Position numbers and translations under genes: made by a program. From Gammaproteobacteria bacterium RBG_16_57_12 (GTDB lineage Bacteria > Pseudomonadota > Gammaproteobacteria > RBG-16-57-12): a DNA stretch of 18,390 nt. The stretch covers positions 1-18,390 of the forward strand of contig MGXL01000096.1 of assembly GCA_001801365.1 (NCBI GenBank), given 5' to 3'. Below the pieces are notes generated by a model, which was given only the letters and a program-made list of their open reading frames with translations, made no database searches and was not told the origin of the DNA. Below, in pieces: positions 1-8,019 of this stretch. Each line of letters opens with the position of its first letter. The stretch's first letter is position 1.

Positions 1-618
1 ACCACGAATGAAACATCGTGGTTCAGGGATACCTATCCTTACGAGATTTTGAAGACCGAACTTCTCCCCGAGTTGTGCAAGCATGCAGGTATGTCAATCC
101 GCATTTGGTCCGCTGCATGCTCCACTGGTCAGGAACCCTATTCAATCAGCATGGTGATTCAGGAATTTCTGATGAAAAATCCTGGCGTGTTAAAAAAATC
201 GGTCGAGATTATCGCAACCGATATCTCATCAGCCATCATCAAGGAAGCGGAAAGCGGTGTTTACGATGGCATTGCCCTGGTGCGCGGATTATCGGAAGAG
301 CGCAAACAGAGGTTTTTCAGGCCATTGCCGGGTAATGCCAAGTGGGAGGTCAAAAAGGAAATCCGGGAACGGGTCAAATTCAGAACATTTAACCTGATGG
401 AGAATTACGCCAGCCTCGGCAGATTCGATATCGTTTTTTGCCGCAATGTACTGATCTATTTTTCACATAACCTCAAGAAAGATATCCTGGCCCGTATTGC
501 CAGATCGCTGCAACCCGGCGGATATCTGTTGCTGGGTGGCTCCGAGACCATCAGTGGTTATTCCAGCGAGTTTGAAATGGTGCGCGGGAAAGTCGGAACT
601 CTCTATCGACTGATCTGA
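1..618 (+). CDS. cheR: Chemotaxis protein methyltransferase CheR, 5'-truncated by window edge
   Basis: CheR uses S-adenosylmethionine (SAM) to methylate glutamates of chemoreceptors, setting adaptation in chemotaxis. The reading frame is open from base 1 and begins TTNETSWFRD, a typical internal CheR motif, so the true start lies upstream and roughly the first quarter of the protein (a ~275-residue family) is missing. Of the 205 residues present, the SAM-binding segment SAACSTGQEPYS is at about 37-48, the acidic strand IATDIS follows, and FDIVFCRNVLIYF at about 142-154 with GGYLLLGGSETI after it are the conserved C-terminal methyltransferase motifs. The TTG at 49 is an internal Leu codon, not a start. 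A cheR directly before flgB is the usual arrangement in Vibrio and Pseudomonas (cheV-cheR-flgB). Identification is firm; only the N-terminus is unseen. Confidence 0.95.
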   Translation, partial: TTNETSWFRDTYPYEILKTELLPELCKHAGMSIRIWSAACSTGQEPYSISMVIQEFLMKNPGVLKKSVEIIATDISSAIIKEAESGVYDGIALVRGLSEERKQRFFRPLPGNAKWEVKKEIRERVKFRTFNLMENYASLGRFDIVFCRNVLIYFSHNLKKDILARIARSLQPGGYLLLGGSETISGYSSEFEMVRGKVGTLYRLI

Positions 619-821
619 TATCATTTCCAGCCTGCCATTCTCATCTTCCAATCCACATCAATTTTTTAATATTGCGATATTGCCGCTTGGCGGCTAAGGC
701 TTGCCACCTGCAGGATATAGTTAAGGTGCAGGCAGGGCTAACTCATTGTTATTGTGGCTGATACAAATCAGGCACAGTAATTGCACTTCAACAGGCAATA
801 CATTTGTACCTGGAGAAGTGA
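619..821 (+). other. cheR-flgB intergenic region
   Basis: No gene is seen in these 203 bases. They contain the sigma-54 promoter (770-785) and a short hairpin GCCGC-TTG-GCGGC at 682-694 after cheR. The hairpin has no following T-run, so it is not called a terminator. A second loose inverted repeat, CACCT with AGGTG, lies between about 706 and 729. Confidence 0.6.
770..785 (+). promoter_or_regulatory. Sigma-54 (RpoN) -24/-12 promoter for flgB operon
   Basis: The sequence AGGCACAGTAATTGCA has the diagnostic GG (771-772), 10 bases, then GC (783-784). It matches the TGGCAC-N5-TTGCA consensus except for the first base. The expected transcription start is near 796, about 25 bases before the flgB ATG at 822, with the Shine-Dalgarno GGAGAAG between them. 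This fits the FlrC/FleR-dependent middle class of hook-basal-body genes in polar flagellates. The activator site was not identified. Confidence 0.8.
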
Positions 822-1220
822 ATGCCGTTCAATCTGTCCAGCGCCTTTGGAATACATGAGCAGGCCTTGCTGGTAAGGGCAAAGCGGGCCGAGGTGCTCG
901 CCCAGAATCTCGCCAATGCCGATACCCCGGGCTATAAGGCGCAAGACATCGATTTTGCCGCCGCACTGTCACAGGCCAGCTCCATGAATGACGGCCTGGC
1001 CGCAACACACGCCACGCACATCAAGGGGTTCAATGAAACCGGCATGGAAGGCGTGATGTTGCAATACCGCATGCCGCTGCAACCTTCGATCGACGGCAAT
1101 ACGGTCGATTCACATCTGGAGAAAGCCAGGTTTACCGAAAATGCCATTCAGTACGAAACCAGTCTGACTTTTCTGGATGGCAAGATCAAATCACTGCTCA
1201 GGGCGATCAGGGGAGAATAG
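822..1220 (+). CDS. flgB: Flagellar proximal rod protein FlgB
   Basis: FlgB builds the proximal rod of the flagellar basal body in the periplasm and is exported by the flagellar type III apparatus. The 132-residue protein is of normal family length. Its N-terminal rod signature LAQNLANADTPGYKAQDIDF lies at about residues 26-45, and the C-terminal heptad-like helix (ENAIQYETSLTFLDGKIKSL) packs against the N-terminal helix in this family. A good Shine-Dalgarno, GGAGAAG at 812-818, sits just before the ATG. It is the first gene of the flgB-J operon and is preceded by the sigma-54 promoter. flgC starts two bases after its stop, so the two are almost certainly co-translated. Confidence 0.97.
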   Translation: MPFNLSSAFGIHEQALLVRAKRAEVLAQNLANADTPGYKAQDIDFAAALSQASSMNDGLAATHATHIKGFNETGMEGVMLQYRMPLQPSIDGNTVDSHLEKARFTENAIQYETSLTFLDGKIKSLLRAIRGE

Positions 1221-1222
1221 GC

Positions 1223-1633
1223 ATGGCTTCGTTCAATATCTTTGAAATCGCGGGCTCGGGCATGAGCGCCCAGATGATACGTCTGAATACCACGGCGAGC
1301 AATATTGCCAATGCGGAGAGTATCAGCAGCAGCACGGAGCAAACCTATCGGGCGCGTCATCCGGTGTTCTCAGCAGTACTGGCCGACCAGATGGGCGGTG
1401 CGACGGCGGGAGTGCGTGTGGATGGTATTGTCGAAAGCCAGGCAGCGCTGCGCAAGGAATACAATCCCGATCATCCCATGGCGGATGAAGACGGCTATAT
1501 CCATATGCCAAACGTCAATGTGATCGAGGAAATGGCCAACATGATTTCCGCGTCGCGCGCCTATCAAACAAACATCGAGGTCATCAACACGGCCAAGCAG
1601 CTTATGTTGCGTACCTTAAACCTGGGACAGTAG
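1223..1633 (+). CDS. flgC: Flagellar proximal rod protein FlgC
   Basis: FlgC is the second proximal rod subunit and is assembled with FlgB and FlgF in the periplasm. The protein has 136 residues, as expected. It begins with the MASFNIFEIAGSGMSAQ helix and the ASNIANAES signature common to rod and hook proteins (about 25-33). It ends with NVIEEMANMISASRAYQTN and a terminal helix, the conserved C-terminal rod motif. The Shine-Dalgarno GGGGAGA (1210-1216) lies inside the end of flgB, with only two bases between the genes, so translational coupling is likely. No unusual residues were seen. Confidence 0.97.
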   Translation: MASFNIFEIAGSGMSAQMIRLNTTASNIANAESISSSTEQTYRARHPVFSAVLADQMGGATAGVRVDGIVESQAALRKEYNPDHPMADEDGYIHMPNVNVIEEMANMISASRAYQTNIEVINTAKQLMLRTLNLGQ

Positions 1634-1649
1634 CGCTCTGGAGAAGAAA

Positions 1650-2324
1650 ATGGCATTAGACAATAACATCATTTCGCAGCTCGACAAGCTGGGTATTGCC
1701 ACTACCACACCAACACCCACCAAAAGCAAGGAACTGGGGCAGGAACAATTTCTAGAATTGATGATAGCCCAGCTCAAGAATCAGGATCCCTTCAAGCCCA
1801 TGGAAAATGGTGAATTCATCACCCAGATTGCCCAGTTCAGTTCGGTGACAGGCATCAAGACATTGCAGGAGTCCTTTGCCGGCTTTGCCTCATCCATGCA
1901 ATCCAATCTGGCGCTGCAGGCCTCCAGCATGGTGGGACGCACAGTCGCCATTCCCAGCAGTGCCGCGCTGCTACGCCAGAGCGGGTTGAACGGATCCGCC
2001 GAGTTGCCCGGCAGTGCGGAACGTGTGGTGATTGGTGTTTATAGCCAGGCAGGCGAGCTGATCAAGCAAATGGATCTGGGCGCGCAACCGGCAGGCATGA
2101 TCAATTTCAACTGGGACGGCCTGGATTCACGTGGGCAGCGCTTGCCTGACGGGGTTTATCAAATCAAGGCAGAGGCAGCGCGCGCCGGGCAAACCATCTC
2201 ATTGCGTACCTATACCACGGCGCCTGTGGATAGTGTGGTGATTGGTCAGGGCGCCGGTAAGCTGACGCTCAATCTGGGCGCATTGGGTTCCGCGGAATTT
2301 TCCGATGTTAAAGAAATCATGTGA
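1650..2324 (+). CDS. flgD: Flagellar hook assembly (cap) protein FlgD
   Basis: FlgD is the scaffold that caps the growing hook and allows FlgE subunits to polymerise; it is discarded when the hook is complete. The 224-residue protein shows the conserved N-terminal block FLELMIAQLKNQDPFKPMEN (about 34-53) followed by EFITQIAQFSSVTGI, which is the export and assembly region. A C-terminal Tudor/Ig-like hook-capping region is recognisable from NWDGLDSRGQRLPDGVYQ (about 150-167). The N-terminal Thr/Pro-rich linker (TTTPTPTKS) is typical. GGAGAAG precedes the ATG. It lies 16 bases after flgC and 15 bases before flgE. Confidence 0.96.
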   Translation: MALDNNIISQLDKLGIATTTPTPTKSKELGQEQFLELMIAQLKNQDPFKPMENGEFITQIAQFSSVTGIKTLQESFAGFASSMQSNLALQASSMVGRTVAIPSSAALLRQSGLNGSAELPGSAERVVIGVYSQAGELIKQMDLGAQPAGMINFNWDGLDSRGQRLPDGVYQIKAEAARAGQTISLRTYTTAPVDSVVIGQGAGKLTLNLGALGSAEFSDVKEIM

Positions 2325-2339
2325 TGAAGGGGACATATT

Positions 2340-3635
2340 ATGCCATTTAATACAGCCTTGAGCGGATTGAATGCCGCTTCTACCGACCTTTCGGTTACCG
2401 CCAATAATATTGCCAATGCGGGCACCGCGGGATTCAAGCAATCGCGCACCGAGTTTGTTGATGTCTATGCGCTGGCCTTTGCCGGCGTGTCGTCCACCAC
2501 CCCCGGTATTGGTGTGCGTGTTGCCGATATTTCCCAACAATTCACCCAGGGCAATATCGATTACACCAATAGCAATCTCGACCTGGCGATCAAAGGACTG
2601 GGATTCTTTACCCTGGAAGATAGTGGCGCCCGGGTGTACGCTCGCGCCGGAGCATTTCATGTGGATCGTAATGGCTATGTGGTGAATTCGGAGGGGCAGG
2701 AACTTCAAGCCTATGCGCCGATCGGCAATACCGGCACCTTTAACACGGGCGCCTTGAACAGCCTGCAGCTGTTGACCACAACCGGCGCGCCGAATGCCTC
2801 CACGCTGATCACCGCCGGCTTGAATGTCGATGCGAGTCGAACTCCCTTTACAGTCACGGGTCTGACTGACAATAAGACAACCGTGTTCGACCCTGCCAAT
2901 CCGAACACCTATCACAATTCGACCGCCCTGGCAGTGTATGACTCGCTCGGCACCCTGCATACGGCGACGATGTATTACCGCAAGGTGGATACCGCTCTCG
3001 GCACATTGCCAAACTCCTGGCAGACATTTTTATATATTGATGGCACCGAGGTCCCGCCAGTGGCATCCGCTGCCGGTACGCCGGGCACCATGACATTCAA
3101 TCCGAATGGAACGCTGAATACCGTCAGTCCGGTAGGCTCGACCTCAACACGCCTGGGATACTCCGCCTATGTGCCTACCACTGGCGCCTCGAACATCACG
3201 CTGGAGATTGACTACAACGATACGTCTCAATATGGCACGGCGTTTGGCGTGAACAGCCTGATACAGGATGGCTTTACCACAGGACAATTGAGCAGTATCG
3301 ACGTCGATAGCAGTGGCGTGGTTTTTGCGCGATTCACTAATGGCCAGACCAGCACGCTGGGCAAACTGGCCATGGGGAACTTCACCAATCCACAGGGACT
3401 GCGCCAACTGGGTGACTCGGTATGGGCGGAATCATTCGAATCAGGCAATGTAATTCTGGGTGAAGCGGGAACGGCGAGCTTCGGCTTGATTCAGCAGGGT
3501 GCGCTGGAGGCATCCAATGTCGATATCTCGGAGCAATTGGTAAACCTGATTACGGCACAAAGAAATTTTCAGGCCAACGCCCAGGTCATTACCACGGCCG
3601 ATACCATAACCCAGACCATCATTAACATCCGCTAA
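2340..3635 (+). CDS. flgE: Flagellar hook protein FlgE
   Basis: FlgE polymerises into the hook, the flexible joint outside the outer membrane. The protein has 431 residues, within the usual gammaproteobacterial range. Its N-terminal D0 segment MPFNTALSGLNAASTDLSV with NNIANAGTAGFK (about 22-33) is the rod/hook signature. A FlgE/F/G-type D1 segment LDLAIKGLGFFTLEDSG (about 81-97) and YARAGAFHVDRNGYVV follow. The middle, about 140-350, is a Thr/Ser/Asn-rich beta domain. The C-terminal segment ALEASNVDISEQLVNLI and the final coiled-coil helix are conserved. A GGGGA ribosome site (2330-2334) precedes the ATG. It shares N- and C-terminal motifs with its paralogues FlgC, FlgF, FlgG and FlgK in the same cluster. 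Confidence 0.97.
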   Translation: MPFNTALSGLNAASTDLSVTANNIANAGTAGFKQSRTEFVDVYALAFAGVSSTTPGIGVRVADISQQFTQGNIDYTNSNLDLAIKGLGFFTLEDSGARVYARAGAFHVDRNGYVVNSEGQELQAYAPIGNTGTFNTGALNSLQLLTTTGAPNASTLITAGLNVDASRTPFTVTGLTDNKTTVFDPANPNTYHNSTALAVYDSLGTLHTATMYYRKVDTALGTLPNSWQTFLYIDGTEVPPVASAAGTPGTMTFNPNGTLNTVSPVGSTSTRLGYSAYVPTTGASNITLEIDYNDTSQYGTAFGVNSLIQDGFTTGQLSSIDVDSSGVVFARFTNGQTSTLGKLAMGNFTNPQGLRQLGDSVWAESFESGNVILGEAGTASFGLIQQGALEASNVDISEQLVNLITAQRNFQANAQVITTADTITQTIINIR

Positions 3636-3659
3636 ACATTGAATCCGTAGGAGTCGGCC

Positions 3660-4400
3660 ATGGACCGCGTGCTATATGTCTCGATGTCGGGCGCCAAGCA
3701 GGCCATGCTGGCACAGGCGGCCAATAATCATAATCTGGCCAATGTGAATACCACTGGCTTTCTGGCTGATCTGCATCAATTTCGCAGCATGCCGGTGCTG
3801 GGCGATGGTTATGCCACACGCGTCTATGCCATGGACGAGAGGGTGGATACCGATTTTTCCAGGGGCTCTGTGGAAATCACTGGCCGTGATCTTGATATTG
3901 CGATCAATGGCGAGGGCTGGCTGGCCGTGCAAGGACCGGATGGTGAAGAATCCTATACACGGGCGGGAAATCTGCGCATTCAATCCACAGGCATGTTGAC
4001 GACGATCGGTGGTCATCCGGTATTGGGCAATGGCGGACCGGTTGTCATCCCGCCGGTGGAGAAACTGGAAATCGGCAGTGATGGTTCCATTTCCATTGTG
4101 CCACTGGGTCAGGAGGCATCGACGATGGCGCTGGTGGACAGAATCAAGCTGGTGAACCCATCAATGGCGCAGTTGAAAAAGGCGCCGAATGGCATGCTGC
4201 AGCTGAAAACAGGTGAAACGAGTCCCACAGATGCGAGTGTAAAAATCATGTCCGGGTCGTTAGAGGCCAGCAACGTCAATGCCGTCGAGGCGCTGGTGAC
4301 CATGATCGGATTATCCAGGCAGTATGAAATGCAGGTCAAGGTTATGAAGGCAGCAGAGGAAGCGGATGCGCTGACTACTCAAATGATGCGCGTATCCTGA
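3660..4400 (+). CDS. flgF: Flagellar proximal rod protein FlgF
   Basis: FlgF is a rod subunit that joins the FlgB/FlgC part to the distal FlgG rod. The 246-residue protein shows the N-terminal signature HNLANVNTTGFLAD (about 24-37), the D1 hallmark DLDIAINGEGWLAVQGPDG (about 78-96), YTRAGNLRIQSTG, and a C-terminal SGSLEASNVNAVEALVTMI segment. The usual NNLAN is written NNHNLAN here, a small local variation. TAGGAG about seven bases before the ATG serves as ribosome site. It lies 24 bases after flgE; the 42 bases before flgG contain no promoter that can be supported. Length and motifs separate it from FlgG, which follows. Confidence 0.96.
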   Translation: MDRVLYVSMSGAKQAMLAQAANNHNLANVNTTGFLADLHQFRSMPVLGDGYATRVYAMDERVDTDFSRGSVEITGRDLDIAINGEGWLAVQGPDGEESYTRAGNLRIQSTGMLTTIGGHPVLGNGGPVVIPPVEKLEIGSDGSISIVPLGQEASTMALVDRIKLVNPSMAQLKKAPNGMLQLKTGETSPTDASVKIMSGSLEASNVNAVEALVTMIGLSRQYEMQVKVMKAAEEADALTTQMMRVS

Positions 4401-4442
4401 TCGGGTACTGGCATAAACAGTTAACAAGCTACGGGGTGTAAT

Positions 4443-5228
4443 ATGAATCAGGCACTTTGGATTGCAAAAACAGGTCTGGATGCGCAGCAGACACGCCTGG
4501 CGGTGGTGGCCAACAATCTCGCCAATGTCGGGACTACCGGATTCAAGCGTGGCCGTGCGGCCTTTGAAGATTTGCTCTACCAGAATGTGCGTCAGGTCGG
4601 GGCGCAATCTTCCCAGGATACCACCTTGCCTTCCGGGTTATCGCTCGGTACGGGTGTCAGGACAGTTGCCACCGAGAAACTGCATGTGCAAGGTAATATC
4701 GTGCAAACCGGCAATTCGCTGGACATCGCGCTCGACGGGCGTGGTTTTCTGCAGGTGATCATGCCTGACGGAACCCTGGCCTATACCCGCGATGGATCAT
4801 TGAAGGTGGATTCACAGGGGCAGCTGGTGACCTCGGGTGGTTATCTGATCGAACCGAATATCACCATCCCGGATAACACCATCAGCATAACGATAAGCCG
4901 TGATGGCATTGTATCGGCGCTGGCATCGGGTAGCGCTGCGCCAACGCAGGTGGGCACATTTCAGCTGGCCGACTTTATAAATCCAACTGGCCTGCAACCG
5001 ATAGGTGAAAATCTGTATGTCGAAACGGTATCCAGTGGTTCGCCAACCACGGGCAATCCCGGTTTGACGGGCCTTGGCACATTAATGCAGGGCGCGCTGG
5101 AAAGCTCCAATGTCAATGTGGCCGAGGAGCTGGTGAATATGATCGAGACTCAGCGTGCCTATGAAATGAATTCCAAGGCGGTTGCCACGGCCGATCAGAT
5201 GTTGCAATACATCACCAACAATGTGTAA
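4443..5228 (+). CDS. flgG: Flagellar distal rod protein FlgG
   Basis: FlgG forms the distal rod that crosses the periplasm through the P and L rings. At 261 residues it has the near-invariant family length. It starts [19 protein letters not shown] and has the signature [20 protein letters not shown] (about 21-40). [18 protein letters not shown] and [20 protein letters not shown] form the D1 domain, and the end is [20 protein letters not shown] with [11 protein letters not shown], all highly conserved. The ribosome site is weak (ACGGGGTGTAAT before the ATG). It lies 10 bases upstream of flgH in the same operon. Confidence 0.97.
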   Translation: MNQALWIAKTGLDAQQTRLAVVANNLANVGTTGFKRGRAAFEDLLYQNVRQVGAQSSQDTTLPSGLSLGTGVRTVATEKLHVQGNIVQTGNSLDIALDGRGFLQVIMPDGTLAYTRDGSLKVDSQGQLVTSGGYLIEPNITIPDNTISITISRDGIVSALASGSAAPTQVGTFQLADFINPTGLQPIGENLYVETVSSGSPTTGNPGLTGLGTLMQGALESSNVNVAEELVNMIETQRAYEMNSKAVATADQMLQYITNNV

Positions 5229-5238
5229 CGGAGTGAGA

Positions 5239-5907
5239 ATGAAAGCGCTTTGGTTACTGGTATGCCTGGCACTGTTTGGCTGCGCACAACCGCAGGTGGT
5301 GAAGCGTGATCCGCAGTTCGCCAGCGTCCGGCCGGCGGCCATTGAGCCGCCGCCCGTCAAAGACGGTACCATTTACCGTGAAGGACACAGTGCCGCGTTG
5401 TTTGAGGACATCAAGGCGCGGCGGGTCGGCGATATCATCATTGTCAAATTGGTTGAAAGCACCAATGCTACCAAGAGCGCCAGTACTTCAACCAACAAGG
5501 CGAGCTCGATCGACATGGCGGATCCAACCATATTCGGTAAATCAATAACGAGAAATGGTAATCCCATTCTGAATACCTCGATTGGAGCGGATAATACCTT
5601 TACCGGCGATGCAGACAGCAAGCAGAGCAATAAGCTGACCGGGACAGTCGCGGTAACCGTCACGGATGTACTGGCAAACGGCAATCTGATGGTGCGCGGT
5701 GAAAAGATCATCACCCTGAATCAGGGAGCAGAGCATGTGCGCCTGTCCGGAATTGTACGCTCCACCGATATCGCGCCTGACAACTCGATCTATTCCAGCC
5801 AGATTGCCGACGCCCAGATTATCTATGGGGGAGAAGGCGTCATTGCCGATGCGAATTCCATGGGCTGGCTACAGCGCTTTCTACAGAGTCCCTGGTGGCC
5901 CTTCTAA
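5239..5907 (+). CDS. flgH: Flagellar L-ring lipoprotein FlgH
   Basis: FlgH forms the outer-membrane L ring, the bushing around the distal rod. The frame is open further upstream (to 5182), but ATG 5239 is preferred. It follows GGAG at 5230-5233 and gives a clean lipoprotein signal, [15 protein letters not shown], with lipobox LFGC and the acylated Cys at residue 15. The mature protein has [20 protein letters not shown] followed by [10 protein letters not shown], then [31 protein letters not shown] and the C-terminal [13 protein letters not shown], all L-ring motifs. The total is 222 residues, normal for the family. flgI starts 11 bases after its stop. Confidence 0.96.
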   Translation: MKALWLLVCLALFGCAQPQVVKRDPQFASVRPAAIEPPPVKDGTIYREGHSAALFEDIKARRVGDIIIVKLVESTNATKSASTSTNKASSIDMADPTIFGKSITRNGNPILNTSIGADNTFTGDADSKQSNKLTGTVAVTVTDVLANGNLMVRGEKIITLNQGAEHVRLSGIVRSTDIAPDNSIYSSQIADAQIIYGGEGVIADANSMGWLQRFLQSPWWPF

Positions 5908-5918
5908 TGGAGATGACT

Positions 5919-7028
5919 ATGCATACGCTGTGTCGATTACTGATCATGCTTCTTCTGAGCGCTGCGATAGCACCAGTCGCACATGCCGAGCGCATCAAGG
6001 ATCTGGCGGTAATTGCAGGGGTGCGGGCTAACCAGTTAGTGGGATATGGCCTGGTGGTCGGGCTTGATGGCACCGGTGACCAGACCAGCCAAACGCCCTT
6101 CACCGTGCAAAGCCTGAAGAGCATGCTGGCCAATTTCGGGATTGCCTTGCCGCCAGGCACCAATCCCCAGCTTAAAAATGTCGCCGCCGTAGCGATTCAT
6201 GCAGAATTACCCGCCTTTGCCAAGCCCGGACAGACCATTGACATCACCGTGTCGTCGATAGGTAATGCCAAGAGTCTGCGCGGTGGCACCCTGCTGATGT
6301 CGCCTCTGAAAGGTGTCAACGGTCAGGTCTATGCCGTTGCGCAGGGAAATCTGATTGTCGGCGGTCTGGGAGTGTCCGGAAGCGATGGCTCGCGTGTCTC
6401 GATCAATATCCCGAGTGTGGGCAGGATCCCCAATGGAGCGATTGTGGAGCGGGAAGTCCCGATGTCTGTCGGTGGTGAAAATTATCTGAATCTGAATCTG
6501 CACAATCCTGATTTCACTTCTGCCACTCGCCTGGCGGAAAAGATCAACGCCACATTTGGCGCGGCCACCGCCAGTCCCATAGATTCCACAACGGTACGCA
6601 TCATGGCGCCACAGGACCTGGCGCAGCGCGTCGCTTTTGTTTCGGAAATTGAAAATCTGACGATCGAACCCGGACAGTCTTCCGCCAGGGTGATTATCAA
6701 CTCACGCACCGGCACGGTAGTGATCGGACAGAATGTGCAGGTGCTGCCTGCCGCCATCACCCATGGTTCTCTGACAGTGACCATTACCGAACGTACCGCC
6801 GTCAGTCAGCCGCTGCCGCTGTCCAGGGGGGAGACGGTGGTGGTTCCTGCCACCGAGGTGGCGGTGGAGAAGGAGGACCGGCGCATGTTTCTGTTTGATG
6901 CAGGGGTGTCATTGCAGGAAATCGTCAATGCCGTCAATAAGGTTGGAATCGCGCCAGGTGATTTGGTGGCCATTCTTGAGGCCCTGAAGGGAGCAGGAGC
7001 GCTCCGGGCCGAGCTGATTGTCATCTAA
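5919..7028 (+). CDS. flgI: Flagellar P-ring protein FlgI
   Basis: FlgI assembles the P ring in the peptidoglycan layer around the rod. The frame offers several ATGs (5895 inside flgH, 5907 overlapping its stop, 5913, 5919). ATG 5919 is chosen because GGAG at 5909-5912 is six bases upstream and the product opens with a good Sec signal, [19 protein letters not shown] ending VAHA before ERIKDLA. The protein has 369 residues. Conserved stretches follow in order: [74 protein letters not shown], and near the end [18 protein letters not shown]. FlgJ begins eight bases after the stop. Confidence 0.96.
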   Translation: MHTLCRLLIMLLLSAAIAPVAHAERIKDLAVIAGVRANQLVGYGLVVGLDGTGDQTSQTPFTVQSLKSMLANFGIALPPGTNPQLKNVAAVAIHAELPAFAKPGQTIDITVSSIGNAKSLRGGTLLMSPLKGVNGQVYAVAQGNLIVGGLGVSGSDGSRVSINIPSVGRIPNGAIVEREVPMSVGGENYLNLNLHNPDFTSATRLAEKINATFGAATASPIDSTTVRIMAPQDLAQRVAFVSEIENLTIEPGQSSARVIINSRTGTVVIGQNVQVLPAAITHGSLTVTITERTAVSQPLPLSRGETVVVPATEVAVEKEDRRMFLFDAGVSLQEIVNAVNKVGIAPGDLVAILEALKGAGALRAELIVI

Positions 7029-7036
7029 CAGTCAGT

Positions 7037-7924
7037 ATGACCATTTCATCAACCGCATTGTATAACGACTTCGGCAAACTCGCCGAGCTGCGGCATCAGG
7101 CTGCCAAGGATGGTGACGCTTCCCTGGAGGAGGTGGCCAGGCAATTTGAAGCGCTGTTCATCGGCATGATGCTGAAGAGCATGCGTGATGCCTCCTTGGG
7201 CGATGCCTTGTTTGACAGCGATCAGGGAGATCTGTATCGCGATATGTTCGATCAGCAGACCGCCCTCGCCATGGCCTCTCACCATGGCCTGGGCCTGGCG
7301 GACATGATGCTGCGGCAGTTAAAAGGGGCTCCGGCATCAGACAAGGCGGCTACATTGCGGCCGGACCATGTTGTTCAAAACACACCTTCAACAAACTCCC
7401 TGGTGCCTATTATCGATCATGCAAAAGCGCTGCCATCGCAACCCGAGTTGTCGAGCCCACAGCAATTTATAGAGATCATGCAACCCTATGCTCGGGAGGC
7501 GGCACATGAGCTGGGTGCCGATGAGAAAATCATCCTGGCGCAGGCCGCGCTTGAAACGGGCTGGGGCAGCAAGGTATTGCGCAACCCGGATGGCACCAGC
7601 ACCCATAATCTGTTTAATATCAAGGCGGGTCCGGACTGGTCAGGCACAAAGGTATCCATGGCGGCTATCGAATATGATGATGGCATTGCCGTTAGAAGAA
7701 CTTCGTACTTTCGCTCCTACCCTGACTATGCCGCCAGTTTTGCCGATTATGTACATCATTTACGCAGCAATCCGCGTTATACCCTGGCCTTGCAGGAAGC
7801 CGGGGTCTCAAACCGGTTTGCGGTGGAACTGCAACGCGCCGGGTTTGCCACAGACCCCGACTACTCCAGCAAGATCAATAGGATAGCAACTGGCGCCATT
7901 ACAGTCCTGCTGGGCAATGAGTGA
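7037..7924 (+). CDS. flgJ: Peptidoglycan hydrolase / rod cap protein FlgJ
   Basis: FlgJ caps the growing rod and cuts peptidoglycan to let it pass. This is the dual-domain form usual in beta- and gammaproteobacteria. Residues about 1-95 are the rod-binding domain, with ARQFEALFIGMMLKSMRDAS and LYRDMFDQQTALAMA. A Ser/Pro linker (about 96-142) joins it to a glucosaminidase-type domain from about 143. The catalytic Glu is probably E173 in AALETGWGSK, and HNLFNIKAG, SYPDYAASFADYVHHLR and the terminal YSSKINRIA are the family's other motifs. At 295 residues it has normal length. No Shine-Dalgarno is visible in the eight bases after flgI, so translation may depend on coupling to flgI. It ends the flgB-J block. 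Confidence 0.96.
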   Translation: MTISSTALYNDFGKLAELRHQAAKDGDASLEEVARQFEALFIGMMLKSMRDASLGDALFDSDQGDLYRDMFDQQTALAMASHHGLGLADMMLRQLKGAPASDKAATLRPDHVVQNTPSTNSLVPIIDHAKALPSQPELSSPQQFIEIMQPYAREAAHELGADEKIILAQAALETGWGSKVLRNPDGTSTHNLFNIKAGPDWSGTKVSMAAIEYDDGIAVRRTSYFRSYPDYAASFADYVHHLRSNPRYTLALQEAGVSNRFAVELQRAGFATDPDYSSKINRIATGAITVLLGNE

Positions 7925-7952
7925 TAAAGTTTTTGTTTTGGCCGGACGATAA
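7925..7952 (+). promoter_or_regulatory. Sigma-28 (FliA) promoter for flgKL
   Basis: TAAAGTTT at 7925-7932 and GACGATAA at 7945-7952 match the E. coli FliA consensus (TAAAGTTT-N11-GCCGATAA) at 8 of 8 and 7 of 8 bases. The spacer is 12, one base longer than ideal. The element starts directly after the flgJ TGA and lies 67 bases before the flgK ATG. A separate late-class promoter before flgKL is known in enteric bacteria, which supports the assignment. The rest of the 95-base gap holds only the flgK ribosome site. Confidence 0.72.
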
Positions 7953-8019
7953 CATTTTCAGCAATAGGGAAATGGCTACTAGCAGAACGGTTCTAACCCG
8001 CTAACTAACGGAGCACAGC

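Noticed and set aside
682..694. Hairpin GCCGC-TTG-GCGGC after cheR as a terminator
   Set aside because: The stem is only 5 bp with a 3-base loop and no T-run follows.
2199..2960. A 253-codon open frame on the minus strand across the flgD-flgE junction
   Set aside because: It lies entirely antisense to well-supported flgD and flgE, its protein has no recognisable motifs, and its composition is that of a shadow of a codon-biased gene.
4401..4442. Possible sigma-54 promoter before flgG (TGGCAT then TTAAC)
   Set aside because: The required GG-N10-GC spacing is not met; the second element lacks GC at the right place.
822..5228. Similar N-termini of FlgB, FlgC, FlgE, FlgF and FlgG as a recent tandem duplication
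   Set aside because: This is the well-known ancient paralogy of rod and hook proteins and is found in all flagellated bacteria.
5182..5238. Longer N-terminus of FlgH from ATG 5182
   Set aside because: It would overlap flgG and place 19 unrelated residues before an otherwise ideal lipoprotein signal that has its own ribosome site.
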